Shown piece by piece: positions 1 to 12,719 of a DNA stretch of 64,000 bases. Made by a program: the position numbers and the translations under genes. The notes beneath the pieces are model-generated. The model had not been told where the DNA came from. It saw only the letters and a program-made list of their open reading frames with translations, and made no database searches. The stretch's first letter is position 1, and every line of letters starts with the position of its first letter. This stretch comes from Chinchilla lanigera (lineage: Eukaryota; Chordata; Mammalia; Rodentia; Chinchillidae), in contig NW_004955475.1 of the NCBI RefSeq assembly GCF_000276665.1, positions 6,847,773 through 6,911,772 on the forward strand. The letters are read 5' to 3'.

Positions 1-420
1 TATGTTGTTGGACATTGGTTTGTCATAAAATGCTTTTATTAAAGTCAGGTATTGTCCTTTCATTCCTCTTTTCTTCATGGTTCTTACCTTGAAGAAGTAT
101 TAGATTTTTTAATGCATTTTGTGTATCTATATATGTAGTCATGTGGCTTTTGTTTTTGCTTCTATTTATGTGATATATTACTTTTAGAGACTTGTATATA
201 TTGAACCATCCTTACATCTCTAGGATGAAAGCTACTTGTTGCTCTAGAAGTTTCATTTACTTGAAAGTTGAATTTTTTCCATTTGGAAAATTTTCTGCTA
301 TGATTTCCATAAACATTAATAATTCCATCTGTGTTATCTTCTAACTTATCTCTAATTCTGATTGGCCTTGGATTGGCCTTTGAGTGTTATTTAATTGCTG
401 CAGGGTCTTTTTTCTTTTTT
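1..420 (-). mobile_element. L1 LINE fragment, ORF2 then ORF1-like
   Basis: Read on the minus strand, 1-235 matches the reverse-transcriptase part of L1 ORF2; the same text recurs at about 10,600-10,850 in the larger minus-strand L1. From about 236 the match shifts to ORF1-region text like 13,010-13,150. Stops and frameshifts are frequent, so nothing is coding. The jump from ORF2 to ORF1 implies an internal deletion. The left end is cut by the window edge. Confidence 0.75.
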
Positions 421-482
421 GTGTCTTCTTTGAGTATTTCTCCATAACTTACCAACAAGGAGAGAAAAGTAACCAAGACAGA
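421..482 (+). mobile_element. Possible 3' end of a MaLR LTR
   Basis: The segment ending near 482 (accaaggagag-like text then aaaagtaaccaagaca) resembles the 3' terminus shared by the MaLR LTRs at 4,032 and 63,664. Only about 40 bases match and no target duplication was found, so this is a weak call. Confidence 0.35.
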
Positions 483-2155
483 GGCCTATGAACATATTCT
501 GTCCCAGGAATCTTGTTTCTACAGTACTAAATTGGTCCCTCAGACTTTTGCCTTACTATCAAAATCGTTGCTCACCAGGGGGTGGGGAGTGGGTGCTGTG
601 CTACCTATCACAATAGTGAGGTTTCCATTTTTTCCTTAATCATTTGTTCCACATGGTCTATGTTCCCTATTTCCTCAGAAAGAGTTCTAACTGAAAAATA
701 AGTTCTAACATGTGCTTTCAGGATACTCCTCATAGAAGCCCTATCCCCAAAATAAACTCCAGTAGCACTTTTCACCAAATAACCAACTGGAGTACAGACA
801 CAATGCATGAATAATGTGAGCACTTGATAATGAATGGATGTGGTGGCATCTAATGTGAAACTTCATAATTCAGTAGGACATGTGTTGTAATGTACAGTTT
901 ATGCACTTATGTGAAATAAACATTTTCTGAATTTTGGTGGCTGCAATGTCTTATCACTTTTAAGAGGACTATCATCCTTCATTGTAATTATTTTTGTTGC
1001 TACTCCTGTCTCATAAGCATTCAATTAATTCTTGATTTAAGGTAAACTTTGTGAAGGCTAGCCTGCAGAAGGTCATGATTTGGGTGAAGAATTCATAGGA
1101 TAAAATCACTAACAGCTGTGTTGCCAATATACTATGAGGAGCCCACATGGACAAGAAGTACTTATTAAGGAAAGCTCCATTGCAGGACATGAGTGATTAG
1201 GGCCACTAGTTGGGATATGGAATCAGAAGGAATGCACTAAAAAATTCAGAGTTTAGATAGTTATGAGGATGTTCCAGAGGGAGATGACATGACTCTATTT
1301 GAATAACTAGAATTTTATATATAAATAAATGTACATTTTGTTCATGAATAAATGTAGACTGTTGTATATGAATAAATGTAGGTTGTTATAAATGAAAAAG
1401 TTAGACAGTTTCTTAATATGTCATATTGCACATTCTGGTACAAAAATTAATATAAAACCCAGCCTTGTTTTTGGCAAAATATAGTATCAGTCTTCATTAT
1501 TAATTTTCTATTTTAGCATGAAAGTGCTTCTCCCATTTTTGAAATACCTTCTCAATGGATAGTTTCTGAGCTTCTCTAATATGACTCCTCTAGTCGCCCA
1601 TGTTGAATCTTCCTTTAGACAATGAACTTTCATGGTGAGGGTAAATATTAGGATTTCCTTAGAATATTATACTTGTGTGAAAGTAACTCGGTCACCAAGG
1701 AATTTATTCTTAGATAATATTTAATGTTTTTACTACTTGATACACATAAAAAATGGGTATGATGGAATAACTTCAATATGCTACAGCAAAACATCTTGTT
1801 TTCGAGAAAAGAATGGATAACTTCATTCACACCTATGACCTGTGTTTAATCACTCAATGTTCATCTAAAGAGGACCTAACAGTGAGAAATATCTACATAA
1901 AATTTAGATTTATTTTCAATAATATCTTTAAAAATGTCTATAAATAATTGCTCCTCTTGTTTTTAAGTTATGATGGTGAGTTTGTATTTTCAAATTTGGC
2001 AGAAATAAACAATTAAGTATATGATTCAGGTGATTCTTTATTAAGTCAAATGTAGATACTTTGGTTTAGGACTATCAACAACCTCATCTTTCTCACTGAT
2101 ATTAGTTAAATTTTTAAATTAATTGAATTCTACTTAGTTCTACATACTTATGGTT
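483..2155. other. Unassigned A+T-rich sequence
   Basis: No recognisable gene, SINE or LTR. Open frames at 608-823 (71 codons) and 1,648-1,830 (60 codons) on the minus strand have no recognisable domain, and frames of that size are expected by chance. The only structure I see is a short tandem repeat at 1,319-1,400. Confidence 0.6.
1319..1400. repeat. Short tandem repeat, about 25-bp unit, three copies
   Basis: Three successive units each contain aataaatgta followed by a T/G-rich stretch and end in atg or a close variant. The units differ by several substitutions. Confidence 0.6.
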
Positions 2156-2830
2156 CATCCTTTGAGAAGGCCCCATGTTATTAGCACATCTTCTGCTTTT
2201 TCATTGTCTCCAATCAATCTTATGTTCCTAGTCTTGCATCATCTTGCAGCCGTTGGATTTATTACTATTTTTAAGAAATTTTCCTTTTCATGATTGCTGA
2301 CTACAACCCTTTCTCCTAGATCTGATATTCTTTGTTTGTCTTGGTTCAATCAACTGTATATGATTTCAATGAAACTTTTAATTCCTGGATATCTGTTTGA
2401 ATCTATTTCATGGATTCTCTTTCTTTCATATGTTTGGAATTGATAGTTTCTCCATTTTCCTAAGCACATACATTTTTTTTTTACTTGTGTCTGCTCTGGA
2501 ATCACTGAGCCAGTCCTTCAATTTTCTTGGTATCTCTTTTTTTACCTGTCATATTATTTCTGATTTGATTTTCTCTCTAGCTCCACTGATATGGTTTTTT
2601 ACTTCTGCTGCCACCGTTTCAGAAAATTCAGGTGAGTAGCTTCTTATTTCCTCTCTCTTTGTGTCCTCTGGGCTTGTACTGTGTTGGCTGGAGATCTCGG
2701 GTTGCATTTTGTTTCTGCATCTTCTCATTTTCTAGTTTTATTTTAATTTGATTCCTATGTTGATGCTGATGAATTTCATATGTTTGGTACGTTTATCACT
2801 AGTTTCAAGGTTTCTCTAGGAAACATCTAT
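2156..2830 (-). mobile_element. L1 LINE fragment, ORF1 and upstream region
   Basis: On the minus strand this matches the ORF1 coiled-coil region and upstream leader seen at about 13,190-13,650. Shared landmarks are the rc of ttcctggatatct, tttgaatct, and a run like atttctgatttgattt. Many stops interrupt it. The order ORF2/ORF1 at 1-420 followed by ORF1/leader here would fit one minus-strand L1 interrupted by 421-2,155. Confidence 0.7.
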
Positions 2831-3536
2831 CCCTCAGAAGTGCCCCCTCTTGGCCTTTGTTATGGTCCAAGATCCTACCTTCCCAGTTGATTAGGGATAA
2901 CAGGTTGCTACCTGTTCATCTTGTAACCAATCCTTTGGTACAGGACTATGGTAATAATTATGACCCCAGATAATCACACTGTTGTCATACAAAGGAGAAC
3001 AACTATTACAGAAGGTATGACACCCTGACTAAAGTAGTAAACTTAGCATTAACAATAGCATCAAGCGCAGCCTAGCAACTGACAAAAATGTAGTAACTAT
3101 TAATTTGATAACTTTAACCTTAGGAGCAAGATCTACAATTATTACTTTTAAAATTCAACATGAATCAGTACTTGCATGTTGTAGAGTGAATTAATTGAAT
3201 TAATTTAGTAGAGATAGTAGAGTTCTCCTTAGTAGAGTGATTTTACCCTGTAGGTAGGTGTGGTTTTAGAGGGAAAAGTGAAAAATTTGATAGATAAATG
3301 AAGGGAAATGTGTTAGAACCAAGGATGAGGAGAAATGATGATCACTTAAAGTGTAGAAAACTGGAGCCAAGGATAGAAAAGAAAGAATGAAAGAAAAAGA
3401 AAAAGAATATTTAAACAAACCAAAGAGATTAGAGACAATGTTCATTCACCTGAAAATATAAAAAAATAAAGAAAAATAGTTGAGAAAAGAGACAAAGAAG
3501 CCAAACAAAACAAAACAAATAATAAAACTAAAAACA
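2831..3536. other. Unassigned sequence, A-rich to the right
   Basis: About 700 bases with no recognised gene or repeat; the first part may be more L1 leader. The right end (about 3,360-3,535) is strongly A-rich and leads into the ID SINE target site. Confidence 0.5.
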
Positions 3537-3546
3537 TATACAACTA

Positions 3547-3649
3547 GGGGATAGAGATTTAGCTCAGCAGAACAGTGCCTGCCTGGCAAGCACAAGGTCA
3601 TGAGTTTGATTCCCAGTACTGGAAGAAAAACAAAAACAAAAAAAAATAG
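3547..3649 (+). mobile_element. ID-type SINE with target duplication
   Basis: tRNA-derived SINE. The A-box (tttagctcagcagaac) and B-box (gagtttgattccc, one change from consensus) are in place, followed by an A-rich tail. An 8-base target duplication, tatacaac, flanks it at 3,537-3,544 and 3,650-3,657. The right copy of that duplication was later hit by the LTR at 3,658. It is a dispersed SINE, not a tRNA gene: no tRNA 3' half can form. Confidence 0.92.
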
Positions 3650-3657
3650 TATACAAC

Positions 3658-4032
3658 TGATATGGTCTGTGTCTAGATGTCTCATGAAAGCCTCTTGCAG
3701 TAATGGGGCAGGCTTCTAGAGTATCAGATTAATTCATGGTCCAATGCTGGGATTATGGGTTTGACTACTACATCCACCTACGGTGGGTAGCCTTAATACA
3801 ATATAAGGGAGGGAAACAGGCTTGCTCTCTGCTGCTGCTACTCCTTTTTGCCCTTGTTGCTTTTGTTGTTTTCCACTGCCATGAGCTGTTACCCTCTGCT
3901 ATGTGCCACTCAGCCTTGGAGCCAGCCAAGTACAGACTGAAAGCACCAAAACCTGTGAACTAACTAAACGTTTCTTTCCTTAATTGTGGGTGTCAAGTAT
4001 TTTATCTCAATAAGGGAAAAGTGACCAAGACA
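3658..4032 (+). mobile_element. MaLR-type solo LTR
   Basis: A 375-bp LTR starting TG and ending CA, matching along its length the two LTRs of the provirus at 61,428-63,664. Shared stretches include ggcaggcttctagag, the gccatgagctg region and gccttggagcca. A perfect 5-base target duplication, acaac, flanks it at 3,653-3,657 and 4,033-4,037, the length expected for ERVL/MaLR integration. No internal sequence remains, so it is a solo LTR from LTR-LTR recombination. The AATAAA site has become actaaa. Confidence 0.93.
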
Positions 4033-4261
4033 ACAACCAAAAAAGTCCCAAACAATAAAATCCTTCTGATGTCCTCAGTTTCGTGGTAGTGCCCAAGTCA
4101 AAGCCCAAATCTCTGCTGGGTGACCTCTGTCAAATCTTCAGTAGGATTAGTTCTGAGTACTGAGGTGATCTTGGCTTCTGGACATGGGGGCCTGGGACAG
4201 TATTAAGACAGCAACCTTGTGTGTGCTGCTAGGTGGCCCACCCACACCTCCTTTTGATATT

Positions 4262-7200
4262 TTTCTCTGTGTTGTAGCAAAAGGACAAAGTGAACTTCAA
4301 GTTAAGACTGATCAGAAGAGACAAAGAATGGCACTACAAATTTATTAAGGCAAAACTCCAAGAAGAACAGATAATATTCATAATTATAGATGCACCAAGT
4401 ACCAGCATACACAATAATACAAAACAAATATTAATGACCATGAACAATTAGGAAATACTAACAGTTATAATCAGGGAACTCAATGTCCCACTCTCGAAAA
4501 TAGACAGATCAACTAGATAAAAAAATCTACAAAGAAATATCAGAACTGAATAAATCCTATGAATGAATGAACTTATTAGATGTCTACAAAGTGTTTCATC
4601 CCACAACAGCAGAATACATATTCTTTTTATGTGCACATGGGATAATCTCCAAAACAGACCACATACTAGCTCATAGAACATGTGTAAATAAATTCAATAG
4701 GATTGAAATTATGCCATGCATATTATCAGAGTGTAGTGCAACTAAATCATAAATCAATGCAAAAGAAACCAAAATAACTATATAAACACGTTAAAATTAA
4801 ATAACATCTTCCTAAACAACAAATGTGTTGCAGAGGCAATTAAGGAAGAAATTAGATAGTTTCTAAAATTAGATGATAATGCCAATACAACATATTGGAA
4901 CTTAGTTGATGCAGTGAAAGCAGTCTTTTGAGGGAAATATATAGTGGTGAATTCTCACATCAGGAAAACAGAGCAAGCTCAAATAAACAATCTAATGTTG
5001 AACCTTAAACAGCTAGAAAAAGAACAAATGAAGTCCAAAGCTCATATGAGGGAGGCAGTTATAAAGAACAAAAATTAGTGAAATTGTGATGAATAAAACA
5101 ATATGAAAATAAGTGAATTGAAGAGTTTGTCCTTTGAAAAATTAACTAAAATTGATAAATGCTTAGCCAATCATATTAATTAAAAAGGAAAAAAAAGGAC
5201 TCAAATTCATACACTTAGGAATGAAAGGGTGAAATAACAAAAGATCCTGCAAAAATCCAGAAAATCATCAATACTTGCTTTCAGAACCATTATTTTAATG
5301 AAAGGAATAACACAGAAGAAGTGGACAGATTCTTAGATACATATGAATTACCAAAGCTAAGTCAAGAACATAACACAATATCACGCAATGAAATTGAAAA
5401 TGTAATTTAAAAATACCAAAAAAAGCCCACGTCATGATTGATTCACTTCAGAATTCCACAAGAAAATTAGAATCTAATGCCACTACCCTTCAAAATGTTT
5501 TTAAAAATCGAAAGTGAAGTGGTACAACCAAACTCACTTCTAGAAGCAAGTACTACCCTGACACCAAAACCAGAAAAGGTTCCCAACAAATAAAACTACA
5601 AGCCATCTCCTTAATGAACATGGATGGAAAAATCTTCCATAAGGTACTGGCAAGCAGAGTACAACAAATCATCAAGATTTTTCACCATGACGAAGTAGCA
5701 TTCATCCCAGGGATACAGGGAGATTACACCATACTCAAATCAATAAATGTAATATACCAACCAGATCGGTAGAGGGAAAGACAAAAATCATATGATCATC
5801 ATAATAGATGCAGAAGGAGCACTTTACAAAATCTAACACTTATAAATAATACAAATCCTACAGAAAATTGAAATAGATTGTTTTTGTCTCAATCTGATTA
5901 AAGTCATTTATGATAAACCAACAGCCAACATCATACTAAATTGATAACTTTTGCTGTAAAATCAGGAACAAGACAAAGAAGTCCATTATTTCCAATCTTA
6001 TTGAATACAGTTCTGCAAACATAAGCCAAAGCAATTAGATAAGAGAAAGAAATGAAAAGAATAAAGATAAGAAAGGAAGAAGCTAAATGATTATTATTTG
6101 CAGATAACATGATAATCTACATAGAAGATGCCAAAAGCTCCACCAAAAGACTTGTACTTTTAATAAACAAATTCAGTCACATAGCTGGATACAAAGTCAA
6201 CATTCACAATTAAACAGCATTCCTATACACAAATAACAAATACTAAGAGGGAAATTAGGGAAACCACACCGTTCAAAATAGCGTCAAGGAAAGAAATACT
6301 TAGGCATCAATTCAACAAAGGAAGTAAAATATTTTAACATTGAAAGCTGCAGTATTCAAGAAAAGGAGCTTGAATAATACATAAAAAAAGTGAAAGACAT
6401 TCTGTGCTCTTGAGTAGGGAACATCATGAAAATGGACATAAGACAAAATTTTTATACAGATATAATTCAACCTCAATCAAAACACTATTACCATAGCTCA
6501 GAGAACTAGAGAACATATTGCTAAAATTCATATGGAACGAGAAAAGACTTAGAAGAGCAAAAACAATTCTGGGCAACAAAGTCAAACAACGGGGTATCTT
6601 AATCCTTGATTTGAAGTTATACTATAGAGCTACAGTGATTAAAAAAAAAAAACAGGATGGTCCTCCAATAAAACAGAACCCAGGATCAATGGAGCAGACT
6701 AGAAGATGCAGAAAGAACTGTAAACACACTCAGTGAACTTATCTTTGACAAAGAGGCCAAACACCTTCACTGGATGAAGGATAACCCCTTTAGTAAAGAG
6801 TGCTAGAAAAACTGGCTTTCCACAGTCAAAGATTAAAGCCTGACCCATGTCTCTCATCACTTACTAAACTAAAATCAAAATGGATTAAAAATCTGAATAT
6901 TAAAATGGAAACATGACATTTTCTGGAAAAGAGAATAGGTAGAACACTTGAAGACATAGGTGTAGACAACATCTTCATAAAGAATATCCTCACCACACAG
7001 GGAAAATTATAAAGAATTAAAAACTGGGATCTCATGTTATTGAAAAGCTTCGATACAGCAAAGAAATTACCAACAGAGTGAAGAGACAATCCACAGAGTA
7101 GGAAAAATGTTTTGCCAATTATTCCTTCAACAAAGGACTCATAGGTAAAAAGAGAAAGAATTGAAAAAAATCGGAGCTTCCAAAAGTTAAAGACGCAATG

Positions 7201-8110
7201 AAAAAATGGGTATCTGAAATGCATAGACACTTCTCAAAAGACATACTAATAGCTAATAAAGACATGAAAAAATGTTAAACATCACTGATTATTCCAAAGA
7301 TGCAAATTAAAACAGTGCAGAGATTCTATCTCACCCCAGAAAGAATGGCTATCATCAATAAATCAACCAACAACAAATGCTGGTAAAGCAGTGGGGAAAA
7401 GGAATCATTCTTCACTTTTGGTAGGAGCATCAACTGGGGCAGCCACTGTGGAAATCAGTATGGAGATTTCTCAAAACCTAGGACTAAGGTTCCCATTTGA
7501 CCCAAATATTCTACGTGGTAGCTTACCAGAGGAATTAAAAGCATCAAACCACAGCAATATATACACACTCATGTTTATAGCAGCAAGGTTTGTAATAGTT
7601 AAATCTTGGAAGTCGACCAAATGTCCATTAATTTATGAATGGAGACAGAAGATGTGTTTTTTTAATACAGTGGAGTAATACTCAACAATAAAGAATAAAA
7701 TTAACACATTTCTAGGTAAATGTATTCACCTGGATATCATACTCTTAAGTGAAATAAATCTGACATACATGTGTGAATATAGCCTTCCCTCTCTGGTGTG
7801 AGAAACTGATAGTGTATATGAGGAAAAATCTGTATAATAGATATTGTGAAATAACAAGAAATTATTCAATAGGGAAGTGGAACTACAGAGTGGGAAGAGG
7901 AAAAGAAGGAAGGTAAAATGAGAAAAGAAAGATAAATTGGAAACAAGGATTTGGTAAATAAGGAGGGGAAGACAGATTGTAGCTAGGGAAGGGGAACGGG
8001 AAGGAAATAGGAATCAAAATATATCATGTTCAGGTACAAATTCCCCATGATAAATGTGACAATTATGAATAGCTAAATTGTACCAATAAACTTTAATTTT
8101 AAAAGAAGAG
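4262..8110 (+). mobile_element. L1 LINE, 5'-truncated inside ORF2
   Basis: Starts inside the endonuclease part of ORF2 and runs through the reverse transcriptase to the 3' UTR. The 3' UTR has the G-rich purine tract (7,880-8,010) typical of mammalian L1 and ends with ccaataaac and an A-rich tail near 8,110. The longest residual open frame (6,518-6,736) covers only part of the RT-to-C-terminal region. The RT active-site box at 6,097-6,108 reads F-A-D-N, so the second catalytic Asp is lost. Frameshifts and stops throughout mark it as dead. Confidence 0.93.
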
Positions 8111-8111
8111 A

Positions 8112-8324
8112 AAAAAACTTCATTAGTCACCTAGCTATAAAATGAGGACTCCTGAAAACAAAAGACTGGATAAACATGAATATATTTATATGGGGGCTTC
8201 CAGATAAACATGAAAAAGATCAACAAAGAAATATGAAAATTGAACAAAACTTTCAAATAAATGGGCTCAATAGATTTCTATGGAATGTTCCACCCAACAA
8301 AACAGAATAAACATTCTTTTGTTT
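8112..8324 (+). mobile_element. L1 LINE fragment, ORF2 endonuclease region
   Basis: Shares text with other copies around the motif for rc-free plus-strand gatcaacaaagaaatat and gttccacccaacaaaacag (compare 57,990-58,090). It directly follows the A tail of the L1 ending at 8,110 and is therefore a separate insertion or a rearranged piece. Confidence 0.7.
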
Positions 8325-8550
8325 AGGCAAAGGAATGAAAATATATTTAACAGACACATAGACATTGACAAAATAACATAAAAACAATACAAGCAATAAG
8401 GAATTTCAGACAAAGTGGTAGGAAATTAACAATGGTTGTTGTATTACATATTGATAGCTTCAAATTGGTTACTCACGTAAACAAATATAGGCATGTAAGA
8501 TTGATCAAACAATTAAACATTACCTGTTCCTTTCAGTGAAGCAATAGAAA
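8325..8550 (-). repeat. Unclassified dispersed repeat, copy 1
   Basis: On the minus strand this aligns over about 220 bases with 33,614-33,835 and over about 150 bases with 12,578-12,719 and 30,234-30,386. The best-conserved core reads caaagtggtaggaaattaac followed by tgtattacatattgata. It is the most diverged of the four copies, and its ends are approximate. I do not recognise the family. Confidence 0.7.
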
Positions 8551-8799
8551 TCAACAGTACAACTATCTTAATTCTCCTCTGTATACGTATATGAATATTT
8601 TCCCGTTTTTCTTTCTTGTGTGTTTTCCCTCATTACAGTTTTTCTTTCCTTTGAGAACTTTCTTTCCCTTTTGCAATATTTACTGTAGATTTTAGATTGT
8701 ATTCATTATTTCAGGTTCTAACACTGGTGAGACAATACAGTGTTTACACATGTGGGTCTGATTTATTTCACTTATGAGTATGGTCTCTACTTTTGTCCA

Positions 8800-11700
8800 T
8801 TTACCTATAAAAGCCTCGAGTTTATCTTTCTTTATAGCTGAGAAATATTCCATAATATAAAAATGCTACAACTTTTTTATCCATTTCTCAGTTGATGGGC
8901 ATTTGGATTGCTTCCATGATTTAGCTATTACAAATTGTGCTGCTATAAACATAGGTGCACATATATCACTGGCATGATGTTTTCTGTTCTTCTGGAAAAA
9001 TCTGCAAAGGGAAATAGCTGGATTAAATGGGACTCTTAATCCTAGCCTACTGAGGAATCTCCAAACTGATTTTCACAGTGGTTTCACAAGACTACACACC
9101 CACCAATACTGCAGAAGCATTCCTTTTTCCCCACAGTCCCTCCAGCATTTGTTATTCGTTGATTTCTTGATGATAGCTATTCTTTCTGGGGTGAGATGGA
9201 ATCTCAGTGTTGTTTGAAATTGCATTTTGTGAATGACCAATGATGTTGAACATTATTTCATGTATTTATTTGCTATTTGTGTTTCTTTACCTGAGAAATA
9301 TGTATTCATCTCAGATGCCCATTTTGGGATTGGGTCTTTGAATTGGGCGGGGTTATTTTTTTAATTCTTTACATGTTCTAGGTAGAAGTCCTGTGTACGA
9401 GTGACAGTGGGCTAAATTTTTTTCGGGAATTTTGGGTTTGTTTTTTTTTTACTCTGCTGATGATTTCTTTGTATGCGCAAAACTTTTCAATTAGATGAGA
9501 TCCCAGTTGTTGATTCTTTGAAGTATTTCCCGTGCAGCTTCATTTTCTTTTTCATGAACTCTCTGCCTACACCTATGTCTTCCAAGGTCTTTACCCTCTT
9601 CCTCTTCCAGTAGATTTAGTGTTTCTTTTTCTACATTTAGATCTGTGATTCATTTTGACATGAGTTTGGTGCATAGTGATAGACATGGGTCTAGTTTTAG
9701 TCTTCATCATGTGGTGAGTCAGTTTTTCCAGCACCATGTATGATATAGGCTATCTTTCTTCCAGTGAACATATTTCACACCATTGTGAAAGATAAGGTGC
9801 TTCAGTGTGTTTGTGGTTGTGTTTGCTTCTTATAGACTATTCCACTGATCCTCAGGTCTGTTTGATTGCCGGTACCATGTTGATTTTATCACAGTAGCTT
9901 TGTAGTATAATTTCAAATCAAGGATTTTGATACCACCTGACTTTTCTTTGTTACCCAGGATTGTTTTTGCTATTGTGGGTCTCTTCTGGTTCCGGATGAA
10001 ATTTAGGAATGTTTTCTCTAGATCTGTGAGGTATGCTGATGCTATTCTAATTGGAATCACAGAATCTGTACAACAATTTTGGAAGTATGACCATTTTCAT
10101 AATGTTGTTTCTTCCAATCCTTGAGCAAAGGATATCTTTCTATTTTCTGAAATCCTCTTTGATCTCTTTTTTGCATAATACTGTAGTTTACACTGTATAG
10201 ATATTTTGGTTTTTTTATTATATTGATTTCAAAATACTTCAATTTTTTGGATGCTATTGTGAAAAGTATGGTTTCCTTAATTTTCTCTCTCAGTGTGTTT
10301 GTTGTGTACAAGAATGCTACTGATTTTTGAGTGTTGACTTTGTAACCAGCTACGTTACTGAATTTGTTGATTAATTGTAGGAGTCCTCTGGTAGACTTTT
10401 TAATATCTTCCATGTAGAGTATCATGTGAGCTGTAAATAATGATAATTTTACTTCTTACTTTCCTATACTTATTCTTTTTATATTTCTGTCTTGTCTAAT
10501 TGCTCCTGCTAATACTTCCAGAGCTATGTTGAATAGGAGTGGCTACAGAAGTCATCCTTGTCTTTTTCCTGATTTTAAAGTGAAAGCTTTCAGATTTTGT
10601 CGATTTAGTATGATGTTGGCTGTTGGTTTGTCACAGATGGCTTTGATCTGTTTATGATAAAGAACATCTATTCCTTTTTTCTGCATGGTTTTATCATGAA
10701 TGAGTGTTGGACTTTGTCAAAAGCTTTTTCTGCAACTATTGAGATGATTATGTGCCTTTTGTCTTTGACTCAGTTGATATGGTGTATTACATTGATTGAT
10801 TTGTGTATATTGAACTATCTTTGCATCCCTGGGATGAATCCTACTTGGTCGTGTTGTATTATCTTCTTGATGATTTGCTGAATTCTGTTTGCAATATTTT
10901 ATTGAGTATCTTGGCATCTATGTTCATTAGGGAGATTGGCCTGTAGTTCTCTATTTTGTTGGGCCTTTCTCTGGCTTTGGTAACAGTATGGTACTTGCCT
11001 CCAGAAATGAGTTAGGGAGCATTGCTCCCCTTTCAATTCCATTAAAGAGTTTGAGGAATACTGATGTTAAATCTTCTCTAAATTTCTGGTAGAACTCAGC
11101 TGTGAATGCATCAGGACCTCTGCTTTTCCTTGTTTGCAGGTTTTTAATCACGTTTCCAATTTCATTTATTGATATTGGGTCATTCAGTGCTTTCATATTT
11201 TCTTGATTCAACTTTGGTAATTCATATATATCTAGGAATGGGTCCATTTCTTCTATGTTTTTCATCCTATGGGAATTAAGATTTACAAAGTATGTCTTGA
11301 TAGTCTTCTGAATTTCTATAGGATCTGTAGTGGTTTCAATCTTTTCATTCCTTATTGCATGAATTTCTGTTTTATCTTTCCTTTTTTTGATAAGGTTGCC
11401 CAGAGATTTAGCAACTGTATTTATTCTTGAAAGAACCAACTCTTTGATTAATTAATTCTTTGTAGTATTTTATTTATCTCCATTGCATTTATTTCTTCCC
11501 TGTTCTTTATTATTCCCTCCCTTCTTTGGGCTTTATGCCTTACTTGCTCTTCTTCTAAACGTTTGAGATACAACATTAGATAATTATTTATGCATTTTTG
11601 GTTGTAGATATTGTTTAATTTCATCTGTGACCCATTGATTGTTCAGGAGGCTAATTTCCATGTGTTTATGGAGTATTTTTGGTTCCTTTTGTCATTAATT

Positions 11701-12397
11701 TCCAATTTCACTGTATCAGATAATATGCATGGTATAATTAAATTCCTTTGCATTTAGTTAAACATGTTCTAAGGGCTAGTATGTGGTCTATTTTAGGCAA
11801 AGTCCCATACGCAGCTGAGAAGACTGTGTATTCTGATGCTGTGGGATGGAACACTCTGTAAACTTCTAGTAAGCCCACATGTTCACAAGTTTTGTTCAGT
11901 TCTGTTATTTCTTTGCTGATTTTTTGTCCTGTTGACCTATCTCTTTGTGTCAATGTGGTGTAAAGGTCCACTATTGCAATATTGTTATTACCTGTTTGGT
12001 TTTTCATGTCTATGAAGGTTTGTCTTATATAGTTGGGTGCTTCTGTATTTGTTGCATACATATTTTTGATTGTTATATGTTTCTCTTGAAATTTTCCCCT
12101 AACAGGTATGTAATGACCTTTATCTCTTTTAATCATTCTTTGTTTGAAGTTCACATTATCTGCAAATAAAATAGCTACCTGTAGTTTTTTCTCGCCTCCT
12201 GTCACATGGAGGATGGTTTTTCATCCTTTGACTTTCAGTCTGTGAATTTCTATTTGAGTTAAATGTGTTTCTTATATACAGTATATTGTTCAATTGTGCT
12301 TCTTGATCCACTCTGTCAGTCTGCTTCTTTTGTTTAGTGACTTGAGGCCATTTACATTAATGGTTACAAATGAAATGTGTTGGCTTATCTTTGCCAT
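8800..12397 (-). pseudogene. L1 ORF2 protein remnant (endonuclease-reverse transcriptase)
   Basis: Family role: target-nicking endonuclease followed by reverse transcriptase. The start codon at 12,397 is placed by homology with the ATG at 59,656. Open pieces remain at 11,738-12,205 (endonuclease, 155 aa), 10,951-11,439 (162 aa), 10,057-10,425 and 9,830-10,060. The endonuclease G-D-F-N motif reads V-D-L-Y, and the S-A-x-H-G-T motif has Tyr for His. The RT box at 10,437-10,426 reads F-T-A-H, so both catalytic Asp residues are lost. It cannot encode an active enzyme. Confidence 0.9.
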
Positions 12398-12577
12398 GTT
12401 ATGTACCTGCTGTTACTTTCCTACTTTGCTCTCTCCTTAATTGCATGCTGTACTAGGCAGTTCCTTTCTGTTGTTCTTCTTGTAACTGTATGCACTTTTA
12501 TCTCTTTCAAGATTGGTTTAATGCTCTTAAAGTTCTTCAGTTGTTCTTTGTCATGGAAATATTTTATTTCTCAGTTA

Positions 12578-12719
12578 AATATGTAACACAACAAGCATTG
12601 TTCATTTCCTACCACTTTGTTTGTAACTATATATTGTCTGTACTGTTCTTTTGCTATTTTGTAAAAGGTTGTCTGTCTGTTAATGTTTTCCTCCTTTTAT
12701 TTTTAAAATTAAAAAAAAA
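12578..12719 (+). repeat. Unclassified dispersed repeat, copy 2, inside L1
   Basis: About 142 bases ending in an A-rich tail (tttttaaaattaaaaaaaaa) interrupt the minus-strand L1 between ORF1 and ORF2. The L1 text resumes exactly on either side (compare rc of 45,060-45,130). Short ttaaa repeats flank it. It is 5'-truncated compared with the copy at 33,614. The core is aacacaacaagcattgttca then cctaccactttg. Confidence 0.82.

Noticed and set aside
3547..3620. tRNA gene from the A-box/B-box pair (also at 21,181, 29,383, 34,778, 57,401)
   Set aside because: The pol III boxes belong to ID SINEs: poly(A) tails, target duplications, many copies and no foldable tRNA 3' half.
6826..7230. 134-codon minus-strand frame
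   Set aside because: It is the antisense shadow of plus-strand L1 ORF2 and is Phe/Leu-rich, as such shadows are.
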